NCBI GenBank assembly: GCA_002418885.1 | Contig: DIEZ01000048.1 | Coordinates: 906 to 22,423 of the forward strand | Source: Syntrophaceae bacterium UBA5761 | Lineage (GTDB): Bacteria > Desulfobacterota > Syntrophia > Syntrophales > UBA4778 | Reading direction: 5' to 3' | Length of the DNA: 21,518 nucleotides | In this document: one piece after another, positions 9,297 through 16,817 of the stretch | How positions within the stretch are numbered: the first letter of the stretch is position 1 | How the letters are laid out: each line of letters opens with the position of its first letter | Translations under genes and position numbers: made by a program | The notes under the pieces: model-generated | The model's database searches: none | Told to the model about the DNA's origin: nothing | What the model saw: only the letters and a program-made list of their open reading frames with translations

Positions 9297-10492
9297 CGCC
9301 CCGACACCTCGCGCAAAACGCCCTCGATTATGTCCAACCCCTTGTCGACTTCGACCTTCGTGATGGTGAGGGGCGGGACGAACCTCAGGATGTTGCCCGC
9401 AGTACAGTTGATGAGCAAACCCTTCTCCAGGCAGCGATCGACGATTTCTTGGCCGTCGATGTTCAGCTCCACGCCCAGAATCAACCCCTTGCCCCTCACT
9501 TCTTCGATGAAGGGAAAACGCGCCTTAAGGGAGCTGAGCCCTTGGAAAAAATAGGCCCCCACGGCCCGGCAGTTTTCTAGTACGCCGTCGTGAAGGAGGG
9601 TTTGCAGTGTGGCAACGGCGGCTGCCATCGCCAGGGGGTTCCCGCCGAAGGTCGAGGCGTGGGTCCCCGGCAAAAAAGCATCGGCCACCTCTTCCGTCGC
9701 AAGAAGTGCCCCCACAGGAAAACCGTTTCCCATTGCCTTTGCCAGCGTCATGATGTCCGGTTTAATCCCGTAATCTTCATGGGCGAAAAGCGGTCCGGTC
9801 CTGCCCATTCCGACCTGGACCTCGTCGAGGATGAGGAGGATTTTCTTCTCGTCACAGATTTTACGTACCCCCCGCAGATAATCTTCGGACGGTATCCTGA
9901 CCCCCCCTTCTCCCTGGATGGGCTCTACCATCACCCCAATAGTCTTCTCAGTCACCGCTTCTTCAAGGGACCTAAGGTCGTCGAAAGGCACGTACTTGAA
10001 TCCCGCGGGAAGCGGCTCGAAGCCTGCATGAAATCTTTCCTGACCCGTCGCTGTAAGCGCCGCCAAGGTCCTTCCGTGAAAGGACCCTTTCATCGTGATC
10101 AGCTCGTATTTGTCTTCCCCTGATTTTTCATGGCCGTACCTTCGCGCAAGCTTGATCGCGCCCTCGTTGGCTTCTGCACCGCTGTTGCAGAAAAACACTT
10201 TGTCTGCGAAAGAGCACTCAACCAGCAGTTTTGCCATGTTGATCTGCGGCTCGATGTGATAGAGGTTGGAGACATGACACAGAATCTCCGCCTGTCTTTT
10301 GATGGCCGCCACGACCTTGGGATGAGTGTGTCCGAGGCTGCACACGGCGATTCCGGCGACGAAATCAAGGTATTCCTTCCCGTCACTGTCCCATACCCGG
10401 CTGCCCTCACCTCTTACGAGGACGATCGGGAATCGTCTGTAGGTGTTCATTGTATATCTCTCGGACTGGGCTATGAGTTCTTCCGTGCTCAT
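9293..10492 (-). CDS. argD: Acetylornithine aminotransferase
   Basis: Class III PLP aminotransferase converting N-acetylglutamate semialdehyde to N-acetylornithine. In Gram-negatives this enzyme often also has succinyl-diaminopimelate aminotransferase activity, which dapL makes unnecessary here. The protein is 399 residues from the ATG at 10492. Visible: NSGAEANEGAIK (103-114), the aspartate of LILDEVQVGMGRTG, and the PLP lysine of TLAKAMGNGFPVG at 252. A TTG two codons upstream (10498) is possible, but AAAGG is spaced about 9 nt from the ATG, so I prefer the ATG. It begins 19 nt after argB and overlaps argF. Confidence 0.96.
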
Positions 10493-10511
10493 CCTCAAAA
10501 ACCTTCCTTTC

Positions 10512-11402
10512 CTACAGAACTATCTCGGTCCCGATGCCCCTGTCGGTAAAAATTTCGAGCAGTACGGCGTGCTTCAATCGCCCGTCGATTATGTGCGTCT
10601 TCCTTACGCCCTGCCTCAAGGCCTTGAGACAGCATTTCACCTTGGGATACATGCCGGCGGTGATCGTCCCGTTTTCTATCATGTTTGAAGCCCTTCCGCC
10701 GTCCATGGTGTTGATGAGATATTTCTTCTCGTCCATCACCCCTTCCACATCCGTCAGGAGAACGAGCTTTTCCGCCTTCAGTGCCGCGGCCACCTCACCC
10801 GCCACTATGTCGGCGTTGATGTTGTACGTTTCGCCCTTCGCGCCGACGCCGGTCGGGGCTATGACCGGGATGAAACCGTCTTTCGCGAGAGAGACGATGA
10901 GGTTCGCGTCGATGGCCGCCACCTTGCCCACAAGACCGATGTCGATGATCTCAGGCGGCGTGTCTTTCGCTTTTTCCTCATTCAGGTAATACTTCTCGGC
11001 TTGGATCAGACTTCCGTCCTTACCGCTCAGTCCGACTGCTTTGCCGCCGTGGTGATTGATCAATCCGACGATCTCTTTGTTTACTTTCCCCACCAGCACC
11101 ATCTCCACGATGTCCATGGTTTCTTCATCGGTCACCCTCATTCCCTGTACGAATTTAGAGTCCTTTCCGAGTTTTTTCAGATAGCTCCCGATCTGCGGTC
11201 CTCCGCCATGGACTACCACCGGGTCGATCCCGATGTACTTCATCAACACCATGTCGCGGGCGAAGTGATTTTTCAGCTCCTCATCCACCATGGCGTGCCC
11301 GCCGTATTTGATCACTATTGTCTTGTTGTAGAAATGCTGTATGTACGGCAGGGCTTCGAGCAGAATATCCGCCCGCTCCATCGATTTTCTTACGTCGCTC
11401 AT
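10512..11402 (-). CDS. argB: Acetylglutamate kinase, apparent arginine-inhibited type
   Basis: Phosphorylates N-acetylglutamate. The protein has 296 residues, in the amino-acid kinase fold: IVIKYGG (29-35), VVHGGGPQI (63-71), [10 protein letters not shown] (194-203), LLTDVEGV. An N-terminal helix precedes the core (about 3-25, ending [11 protein letters not shown]), and the C-terminus has [14 protein letters not shown]. Both features mark the hexameric, arginine-feedback-inhibited acetylglutamate kinases (as in Pseudomonas and Thermotoga) and are absent from the short E. coli enzyme. Feedback control is an inference from these. The ATG at 11402 is preceded by GGAG at 5 nt; a GTG two codons upstream is less likely. 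It follows hslU by 26 nt. Confidence 0.95.
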   Translation of the reverse strand: MSDVRKSMERADILLEALPYIQHFYNKTIVIKYGGHAMVDEELKNHFARDMVLMKYIGIDPVVVHGGGPQIGSYLKKLGKDSKFVQGMRVTDEETMDIVEMVLVGKVNKEIVGLINHHGGKAVGLSGKDGSLIQAEKYYLNEEKAKDTPPEIIDIGLVGKVAAIDANLIVSLAKDGFIPVIAPTGVGAKGETYNINADIVAGEVAAALKAEKLVLLTDVEGVMDEKKYLINTMDGGRASNMIENGTITAGMYPKVKCCLKALRQGVRKTHIIDGRLKHAVLLEIFTDRGIGTEIVL

Positions 11403-11428
11403 GATCACTCCACAGGGGTACCCGGACT

Positions 11429-12811
11429 TCAGAGGATGTACCTCGTAAGGTCTTCGTCCTCGATTATATCGCTCAGCCTCTCGCGAACGTAGTTCGCGTC
11501 GATCGTGATCTTCTTCCCTGACAGGTCCGGGGCATCGAAGGCGATCTCGTCGAAGAGCTTTTCCATCACTGTGTAGAGCCTCCTCGCCCCGATATTCTCA
11601 GTCCTCTCGTTGACGACCGCCGCGACTTCTGCTATCTCTGAGATCGCATCGTCGGTAAAAACGACTTTCACGGACTCCGTCGACATCATCTCTATGTACT
11701 GCTTCACCAGAGCGTTGTTCGGTTCCGTCAGAATCCTCATGAGGTCTTCTTTTTTAAGAGAATCCAGTTCGACGCGTATCGGGAACCTGCCCTGCAATTC
11801 CGGTATCAGATCCGAGGGCTTGGTGGAGCTGAAGGCGCCGGCGGCGATAAAAAGGATATGGTCCGTCTTTATCATCCCGTACTTGGTGTTGACTGTAGAA
11901 CCCTCCACTATCGGTAGGAGGTCCCTCTGGACGCCTTCTCGCGAAACATCGGGGCCGTGCGGCGAGTCGCTTCCCACTATTTTGTCTATCTCGTCGAGAA
12001 AAATGATGCCCGATTCCTCCACCCTCCTTATCGACGTCTTCGTCACCTTCTCCATGTCGACCAGGCGGTGAGCCTCCTCTTGGACGATAATGTCCATGGC
12101 CTCCGGGACCTTCATGCGTTGCAATTTCTTCTTCTGAGGGAATAGATTACCCAACATCTCTTTGATATTCAGCCCCATGTCCTCTACGCCGGAGGACGTA
12201 AAGATCTCGACCATCGGAATGGCTCCGCCCCGGCTCTCAGTCACTTCTACTTCCACGGTCCTGTCGTTGAGCCTTCCTTCTCTCAACAATTTTCTGAGCT
12301 TTTCCCGCGTGGAATTATGAGCGGTCACGTCGTCCTCGGGCCCTTCGTCTTGCAACGCCGCCCCTCCCACAGTCTTCTTCTCGGGGGGACGATACGGCAG
12401 CAGGATGTCCAGTATACGTTCTTCTGCGATTTCACGGGCTTTGGCCATGACGTTCTCGGTCTCCTCCTGCTTGACGGCATTTATCGCGAGGTCGGTCAGG
12501 TCCCGGACCATCGACTCTACGTCTCGGCCGACATACCCGACTTCAGTGAATTTAGACGCCTCGACCTTGAGGAAAGGCGAATTGTCGATCTTTGCCAGTC
12601 GCCTTGCGATCTCCGTCTTACCCACGCCCGTCGGTCCGATCATGATTATATTCTTCGGGGCGATCTCATCCATCAATTCAGGCGATACCTTCCGACGGCG
12701 CCAGCGATTTCGCAATGCTATGGCGACAGCCCGCTTCGCCTCGTTCTGGCCGATGATATACTTATCGAGTTCGGCGACGATTTCTTTTGGAGTTAAATTT
12801 CCCGACTTCAT
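11429..12811 (-). CDS. hslU: ATP-dependent protease unfoldase subunit HslU (ClpY)
   Basis: AAA+ unfoldase of the HslUV protease. The protein has 460 residues. Visible: [16 protein letters not shown] at the N-terminus, Walker A GPTGVGKT (59-66), the substrate-gripping pore loop GYVG (92-95), an inserted I-domain roughly 110-240 rich in charged residues, Walker B IIFLDEID (269-276), sensor and C-domain, and the C-terminal EDLTRYIL that docks into HslV pockets (E. coli ends EDLSRFIL). The ATG at 12811 is 32 nt after hslV; GGGAG lies about 10 nt upstream. Sitting with hslV and xerC ahead of the arg genes, it may share their transcript. Confidence 0.97.
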   Translation of the reverse strand: MKSGNLTPKEIVAELDKYIIGQNEAKRAVAIALRNRWRRRKVSPELMDEIAPKNIIMIGPTGVGKTEIARRLAKIDNSPFLKVEASKFTEVGYVGRDVESMVRDLTDLAINAVKQEETENVMAKAREIAEERILDILLPYRPPEKKTVGGAALQDEGPEDDVTAHNSTREKLRKLLREGRLNDRTVEVEVTESRGGAIPMVEIFTSSGVEDMGLNIKEMLGNLFPQKKKLQRMKVPEAMDIIVQEEAHRLVDMEKVTKTSIRRVEESGIIFLDEIDKIVGSDSPHGPDVSREGVQRDLLPIVEGSTVNTKYGMIKTDHILFIAAGAFSSTKPSDLIPELQGRFPIRVELDSLKKEDLMRILTEPNNALVKQYIEMMSTESVKVVFTDDAISEIAEVAAVVNERTENIGARRLYTVMEKLFDEIAFDAPDLSGKKITIDANYVRERLSDIIEDEDLTRYIL

Positions 12812-12843
12812 ACCTACAAATCTCCCGCCTCAAACCTTTCTTT

Positions 12844-13419
12844 TCAACCCGGTCTTCCTGACCTTTCCCCCCCCATCTCCTTGTTCGTGTCCAGTTCCTC
12901 GAGGGTTATGTTCCTGTTCGTATAGATGCAGATATCCGCAGCGATTCGCATCGATTCCTGGGCAATCTCTGCGGCGTTCAGGTCGGAATATCCGATCAGT
13001 GCCCTCGCCGCCGCAAGGGCATAAGGGCCCCCTGACCCTATGGCCATCACTTCGTCGTCCGATTCGATGACATCGCCGTTTCCCGAAATGATGAGCGAAT
13101 ATTCGCCGCTGACGGCGATCATCAGTGCCTCCAGGTGCCTAAGTATCCTGTCCGTACGCCAATCTTTCGTCAACTCGACCGCCGCCCTCAACAGATTGCC
13201 GCCGTACTGTTCCAGCTTTTGGTCAAAACGGTCAAAAAGGGTGAATGCGTCGGCGGTCGCACCGGCAAAACCGACGATCACCTGATTGTGGTACAAACGG
13301 CGCACCTTCCTCGCTCCATGCTTCAAGACCGTCGATTCCATCGTGACCTGTCCGTCGCCCGCAACGGCCACTTTGCCTTTATGCCTGACGGCGATGATGG
13401 TGGTACCGGTAATTTTCAC
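12844..13419 (-). CDS. hslV: ATP-dependent protease peptidase subunit HslV (ClpQ)
   Basis: Proteasome-beta-like Ntn hydrolase that forms the double hexameric core degraded into by HslU. The protein is 191 residues. The mature motif TTIIAVR begins at T6, so a five-residue propeptide (MKITG) must be removed to expose the catalytic threonine; E. coli loses only Met. GDGQVT (21-26), [25 protein letters not shown] and [14 protein letters not shown] all match the family. A glycine/arginine-rich tail extends past the usual end. The start is a GTG overlapping the xerC stop as GTGA. An AAGGAGG lies about 13 nt upstream inside xerC, long spacing for a Shine-Dalgarno. Confidence 0.96.
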   Translation of the reverse strand: MKITGTTIIAVRHKGKVAVAGDGQVTMESTVLKHGARKVRRLYHNQVIVGFAGATADAFTLFDRFDQKLEQYGGNLLRAAVELTKDWRTDRILRHLEALMIAVSGEYSLIISGNGDVIESDDEVMAIGSGGPYALAAARALIGYSDLNAAEIAQESMRIAADICIYTNRNITLEELDTNKEMGGERSGRPG

Positions 13420-14390
13420 TTCTCTTTCTTTACCTCCTTAGCCCTCGGATGCGCCCTGTCGTAAACATCAAGGAGACGATTCACGGTCAATGACGTGTAT
13501 TTTTGCGTCGTGGACAAACTTTGGTGACCCAAAAGCTCCTGGATGACCCGCAGGTCCGCCCCCTCATCCATGAGGTGAGTTGCGAAGGTATGCCTCAACG
13601 AATGGGGACCGATTCTTTTCTTGACGCCGCTGAGCGCGACGTATTTGTTCACGATCCGACCGACGCTTCTCGTCGTCAATCTCTTGCCCCACCGGTTAAG
13701 AAAGACGGGGTCTTCGGGTTTTTCATCTCCCTGTGAGGCCATACATCTGTCCCTTTTACCGAGATAGCATTCCAGCGCGGTTGCTGCAGGCCGGCCGAAA
13801 GGGACGATCCTCTCTTTCCTGCCCTTCCCCTTGACTTTAAGAAGTCCTTCCTTCAAATCGACATCTTTCCGGTTCAATCCGACAAGCTCGCCGACCCTGA
13901 TACCGGAGGAATATATCAGTTCGACTATCGCCCTGTCCCTCCAGCCGAAGACATCTTCTTTGAACTCTGCGTTGAGCAATGTGAACATCTCGTCGACCTG
14001 AAGGAACGTGGGCAGGTAGCGCTCTATCTTCGGCGATTGAACTGCTTCCGCCGGGTTTATCCTGATTTTTCCCTCCCTGACCAGGAACCTGAAAAAGGAC
14101 CTGAGGGCGGAGACCTTGCGCGATATGCTGCTCTTTCGAGCTTTCCTTTGGTAAAGATGGACGAGAAAGGCCCTTATGTCCGAAGGGTCTATCATGGTGA
14201 GCGATTCGACACCTGTGCCGCCGGCCGTGCCCGGTCTCTCCATAAAATCCACGAATTGCTGAAGGTCCGTCATGTAACTCTTCTGTGTGTAAGAAGAAAC
14301 GGCTTTCTCCTCTTCAAGATGTCTTCTGAAATCCTCGACAGCCCTTCTCAGGTCATCCACCGGTAGACCGCGCCTAAAAATAATGGCCAC
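13416..14390 (-). CDS. xerC: Tyrosine recombinase XerC-type
   Basis: Site-specific recombinase that resolves chromosome dimers at dif together with XerD. The 324-residue protein has an N-terminal SAM-like DNA-binding domain (about 15-105) and a catalytic domain with the full set: R165 in [10 protein letters not shown]189 in KGKGRKE, H263 and R266 in [11 protein letters not shown]289 in LLGHQ and nucleophile Y298 in TQKYTSL. Placement in front of hslVU, common for xerC, supports XerC over a phage integrase; no phage genes are near. The start is uncertain: GTG at 14390 (with GGTG 7 nt upstream) or GTG at 14360. The C-terminal codons contain the AAGGAGG ahead of hslV. Confidence 0.9.
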   Translation of the reverse strand: MAIIFRRGLPVDDLRRAVEDFRRHLEEEKAVSSYTQKSYMTDLQQFVDFMERPGTAGGTGVESLTMIDPSDIRAFLVHLYQRKARKSSISRKVSALRSFFRFLVREGKIRINPAEAVQSPKIERYLPTFLQVDEMFTLLNAEFKEDVFGWRDRAIVELIYSSGIRVGELVGLNRKDVDLKEGLLKVKGKGRKERIVPFGRPAATALECYLGKRDRCMASQGDEKPEDPVFLNRWGKRLTTRSVGRIVNKYVALSGVKKRIGPHSLRHTFATHLMDEGADLRVIQELLGHQSLSTTQKYTSLTVNRLLDVYDRAHPRAKEVKKEK

Positions 14391-14402
14391 GAAGTTACAC
14401 CA

Positions 14403-14431
14403 AAAATAGTTTGAAAATCAAGCTATTTCAA
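14403..14431 (-). promoter_or_regulatory. Possible sigma70-type promoter with 25-nt palindrome before xerC
   Basis: Reading the minus strand, TTGAAA (14426-14431) and TATTTT (14403-14408) are separated by 17 nt, a fair -35/-10 pair. Almost the same bases (14404-14428) form an inverted repeat: 6 bp, one mismatch, 4 bp, with a 3-nt centre. This could be an operator over the promoter, or a weak hairpin. It lies in the 67-nt gap between the DUF3553-like gene and xerC, one of the few spaces in the run able to hold a promoter. A start point about 7 nt after the -10 would leave almost no leader if GTG 14390 is used. Confidence 0.4.
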
Positions 14432-14457
14432 GCGCTTCGTGGCGGAGAGTCAACCAT

Positions 14458-14682
14458 TCAGCATCGCCTTATTCCCGCGTAATAACAGCAGCAGGAATTG
14501 GCGAAATTATTGTCAAAAATCCTCGTTTGACCATCCCTAAATGTTATCTTTACGTAAGAAAGGCCTCCGAGAATCTGCGAGTTCCATTCCTCTATGACCA
14601 CGCCGAACCCCCATTCCGGAAACCTCATGTGCCGTACTTGATCCCCTGATTTGAGATAGAGGCGCCGGACCTCTTCTTTCAT
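14458..14682 (-). CDS. DUF3553-like small protein with Cys-Cys-Cys tail
   Basis: A 74-residue protein of unknown function. The N-terminal half (about 11-57) has GDQVRHMRFPEWGFGVVIEE then VKITFRDGQTRIFD, the pattern of DUF3553 and other small SH3/CarD-like beta-barrels, which often bind nucleic acid or RNA polymerase. The C-terminus ends with NSCCCYYAGIRRC: cysteines at 64, 65, 66 and 74 in a protein with no others. This suggests a metal site or redox function, but nothing more can be said from sequence. The ATG at 14682 has only GGTG 4 nt upstream and sits 13 nt after the nuclease-family gene, so it is probably co-transcribed with miaB and that gene. Confidence 0.75.
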   Translation of the reverse strand: MKEEVRRLYLKSGDQVRHMRFPEWGFGVVIEEWNSQILGGLSYVKITFRDGQTRIFDNNFANSCCCYYAGIRRC

Positions 14683-14695
14683 AAAACACCAAAGC

Positions 14696-15196
14696 CTACA
14701 TCTTGTACTTTCCGAAGGCGTCAGGTGAAAGGTTTTCGAGAAACTCCTTCAATTTATCTTTCTTCAGGTCGTCGGCATTGACGTACTTCTTGTCAAAATC
14801 TATGTTCCGCGACTTCTCGATCACCTTTTCGTCGACGAAGATGGGGGCATCCGCCCTGAGGGCAAGAGCGATTGCGTCACTGGGTCTCGAGTCAATTTTA
14901 ATGGACGTCCCTTCCTTCAGGAGGTGAATAACGGCGAAGAAGGTGTTGTCCCTGAGGTCGTTTATCTCGATCATAGTCACGCTTACGTCGAGGCCCTTTA
15001 TCACCTGCTTGAGGAGGTCATGCGTCATGGGCCGGGAAAATTCGATCTTCTCCAACTCTGTCGCGATCGCGCTGGCCTCGAAAAGTCCTATCCATATCGG
15101 CAAGGCCTTGCTCTCGGCCAGGTCTTTCAAGATGACGATCGGCGTGTTGGTAAGAGGATCTATCGTCAATCCTGCCACTTTCATCTGGATAAGCAT
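14696..15196 (-). CDS. Bifunctional nuclease family protein (BFN, DUF151)
   Basis: A 166-residue cytoplasmic protein. The BFN domain covers about 5-130: VAGLTIDPLTNTPIVILKD, LPIWIGLFEA (32-41), a helix through MTHDLLKQVIKGL, and the conserved RPSDAIALALR (104-114). A lysine/aspartate-rich tail follows (to 166). The family was named from a plant protein with reported RNase and DNase activity; in bacteria the role is unsettled, so nuclease activity is only a family-level inference. The ATG at 15196 has a strong GGAGG 7 nt upstream. It is 16 nt after miaB and 13 nt before the DUF3553-like gene. Confidence 0.88.
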   Translation of the reverse strand: MLIQMKVAGLTIDPLTNTPIVILKDLAESKALPIWIGLFEASAIATELEKIEFSRPMTHDLLKQVIKGLDVSVTMIEINDLRDNTFFAVIHLLKEGTSIKIDSRPSDAIALALRADAPIFVDEKVIEKSRNIDFDKKYVNADDLKKDKLKEFLENLSPDAFGKYKM

Positions 15197-15212
15197 TCCC
15201 TAACCTCCTTTT

Positions 15213-16538
15213 TCAGATTTTTTCACCTCTCAGGGAGTGTCTGTAAGTTTTTATTATCCTAACATCAACCGTCTTGCCAATCAACTCTGCCGCCCCCCGA
15301 AAATTGACTACCCTGTTCGTCCTCGTCCTACCGGTGACATCGTGGTTCGCGTTCTTACTGATACCATCTACGAGCACCTCCTCTGTCCTTCCTTCCAAAG
15401 CCTTGTTTTTCTCGCGCGCGTGGGTGTCCTGCAAGGACTGAAGTCTCGTCAATCTCACGCTCTTTACTTCCTCGGCTACTTTGTCCCGCTGACGGGCCGC
15501 CAAGGTTCCGCCACGGTCCGAATACTTAAAGGAAAAAAGCCCGTCGAACCGGACGGTTTCCATCAAATTCAGCGTATCCAGAAAATCTTCCTCCGTCTCC
15601 CCGGGGTATCCGACGATCATGTCCGAGGTTATGCTGATACCCGGCGCCGCCGCCCTGAGCTTTCCGACCATTTCAATGTAGTCGTTCCGGGTGTATTGTC
15701 TGTTCATCATGCTTAGAATCCTGTCGGAACCCGACTGCACGGGAAGATGGATGTGTTCGCACAAGGCCTTTATCCGGCCAAAGCAGCCGATTATATCGTC
15801 CGTAAGGTCCTTTGGATGAGAACTGGTGAACCTTATCCTCTCGACGCCCGAGATCGCTCCGATTTCCTGCAATAGCCCGGGAAAAGAGGCTCCGTTTCTC
15901 GACGACCGTCCGTAGGAGTTCACATTCTGTCCGAGAAGTACCACCTCCTTTACCCCCTTTGCCGTCAAGCGTCTCACCTCATTCAGGATGTTTTCTTGTG
16001 CCCTGCTCTTTTCGCGGCCGCGCAGGTATGGCACAACACAGAATGAACAAAAATTGTTGCACCCCTGCATGATGGTGACATAGGCACTTACGGCGCCCTC
16101 ATCCGGCGGGTCTTCGCTGTCGATGTTGATCGTTTCATCGCCGTCCAGGAATGACGTCTCGACAATGGGCCTGCCGCAGGCCTTGGAACGATGGATCAGC
16201 TCGGAAACCCTACGGACGTGATGGGTGCCGAAAACAACATCTATGCAAGGCAATCTTTTGAGGAGCTCTTCGCCCTGTTGCTGGGCTACACACCCTCCAA
16301 TGCCTATGATCTGACCGGGTTTACCTTTTTTTAGGTCTTTCAGACGTCCGATAAGACTGTATGCCTTCTGTTCTGCCTTCTCTCTGACGCTGCAGGTATT
16401 CACAATTATCACATCGGCTTTCCGAATATCTTTCGTCTTAAGGTAACCGTCGCGCCGCAAAATATCTGCGATTTGACCGGACTCCTGAACGTTCATCTGG
16501 CATCCGAACGTATGTATGTAAAAGTACCTTTCTTCCAT
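15213..16538 (-). CDS. miaB: tRNA-2-methylthio-N6-isopentenyladenosine synthase MiaB
   Basis: Radical-SAM methylthiotransferase that adds the 2-methylthio group to i6A37 of tRNAs reading UNN codons. The protein has 441 residues in three domains. The N-terminal UPF0004 domain carries the auxiliary-cluster cysteines C13, C49 and C83 (FGCQMN, NTCSVR, GGCVAQ). The radical-SAM core has CNNFCSFC (C160, C164, C167). A C-terminal TRAM domain spans about 377-438. The HTFGCQMN start and VNTCSVREKAEQK favour MiaB over RimO or MtaB. The ATG at 16538 has GGGAAG about 5 nt upstream. It heads the minus-strand run, unless the 33-codon ORF upstream is real. Confidence 0.96.
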   Translation of the reverse strand: MEERYFYIHTFGCQMNVQESGQIADILRRDGYLKTKDIRKADVIIVNTCSVREKAEQKAYSLIGRLKDLKKGKPGQIIGIGGCVAQQQGEELLKRLPCIDVVFGTHHVRRVSELIHRSKACGRPIVETSFLDGDETINIDSEDPPDEGAVSAYVTIMQGCNNFCSFCVVPYLRGREKSRAQENILNEVRRLTAKGVKEVVLLGQNVNSYGRSSRNGASFPGLLQEIGAISGVERIRFTSSHPKDLTDDIIGCFGRIKALCEHIHLPVQSGSDRILSMMNRQYTRNDYIEMVGKLRAAAPGISITSDMIVGYPGETEEDFLDTLNLMETVRFDGLFSFKYSDRGGTLAARQRDKVAEEVKSVRLTRLQSLQDTHAREKNKALEGRTEEVLVDGISKNANHDVTGRTRTNRVVNFRGAAELIGKTVDVRIIKTYRHSLRGEKI

Positions 16539-16597
16539 GATCTTCCCGACTTGACGTTTATCTCATGGTTCATGAATAATCGATGGCAAAACCATAG

Positions 16598-16699
16598 TCA
16601 ATCAAATTCTTCTTCATCGTATCGGGCGAATTTTTTCAAATCCTCAGAATTTTCAGCCTTTTCAATAATCCCCTTTACCGGAATCCGCGATGACGGCAT
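16598..16699 (-). CDS. Putative 33-residue small protein divergent from nrdD
   Basis: A short open frame in the miaB-nrdD spacer, ATG at 16699 to TGA at 16598. The peptide starts MPSSRIPVKGIIEKAE and ends in RYDEEEFD; it is acidic and rich in Glu/Asp/Lys with no cysteine or membrane segment. An in-frame stop lies 9 nt upstream of the ATG, so it cannot be longer. The ribosome site is poor: only CGGA close to the ATG. A possible minus-strand -10 (TACAAT, 16731-16736) with a weak -35 (TTGGGG, 16753-16758, 16-nt spacer) would give a leader of about 25 nt. I do not recognise a family; it may be non-coding leader of miaB. Confidence 0.4.
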   Translation of the reverse strand: MPSSRIPVKGIIEKAENSEDLKKFARYDEEEFD

Positions 16700-16719
16700 T
16701 TTCCGGGTTCACTTTTTTC

Positions 16720-16749
16720 TTGCACTATATATTGTACTATGCTTAGTAT
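16720..16749 (+). promoter_or_regulatory. Possible nrdD promoter
   Basis: TTGCAC (16720-16725) and TAGTAT (16744-16749) are separated by 18 nt, each matching the sigma70 consensus at about four positions. Transcription would start near 16756, leaving a leader of about 60 nt before the nrdD ATG. Its main support is position: it falls between and over the two NrdR-like boxes. Confidence 0.4.
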
Positions 16750-16768
16750 TGACCCCAATATATTGGGG
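16722..16768 (+). promoter_or_regulatory. Tandem NrdR boxes upstream of nrdDG
   Basis: Box 1 (16722-16737) contains ACTATATATTGT and box 2 (16753-16768) is the perfect 16-bp palindrome CCCCAATATATTGGGG. Both fit the NrdR-box core, approximately aCwATATATwGt. Their centres are 31 bp apart, three helical turns, which is the known spacing for the tandem sites to which the Zn-finger/ATP-cone repressor NrdR binds to repress ribonucleotide reductase operons. They cover the proposed -35/spacer and start region, as expected for a repressor. The nrdR gene is not in this window. Confidence 0.85.
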
Positions 16769-16817
16769 GGTCGATGACAGGCCTACCTCAAAGAAAACAC
16801 CACCCAAGGGGATTCTC

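Noticed and set aside
13416..14390. xerC as an integrase marking a mobile element
   Set aside because: No attachment-site repeats, phage genes or composition shift nearby; its position beside hslVU is the usual chromosomal setting.
16565..16595. Inverted repeat ATGGTT/AACCAT upstream of miaB
   Set aside because: Only 6 bp with a ~19-nt loop and no T-run; too weak to call a terminator or operator.
16473..16817. Upstream extension of the nrdD frame by 115 codons
   Set aside because: It would overlap miaB and contain the NrdR boxes and promoter; the ATP-cone and Shine-Dalgarno place the start at 16818.
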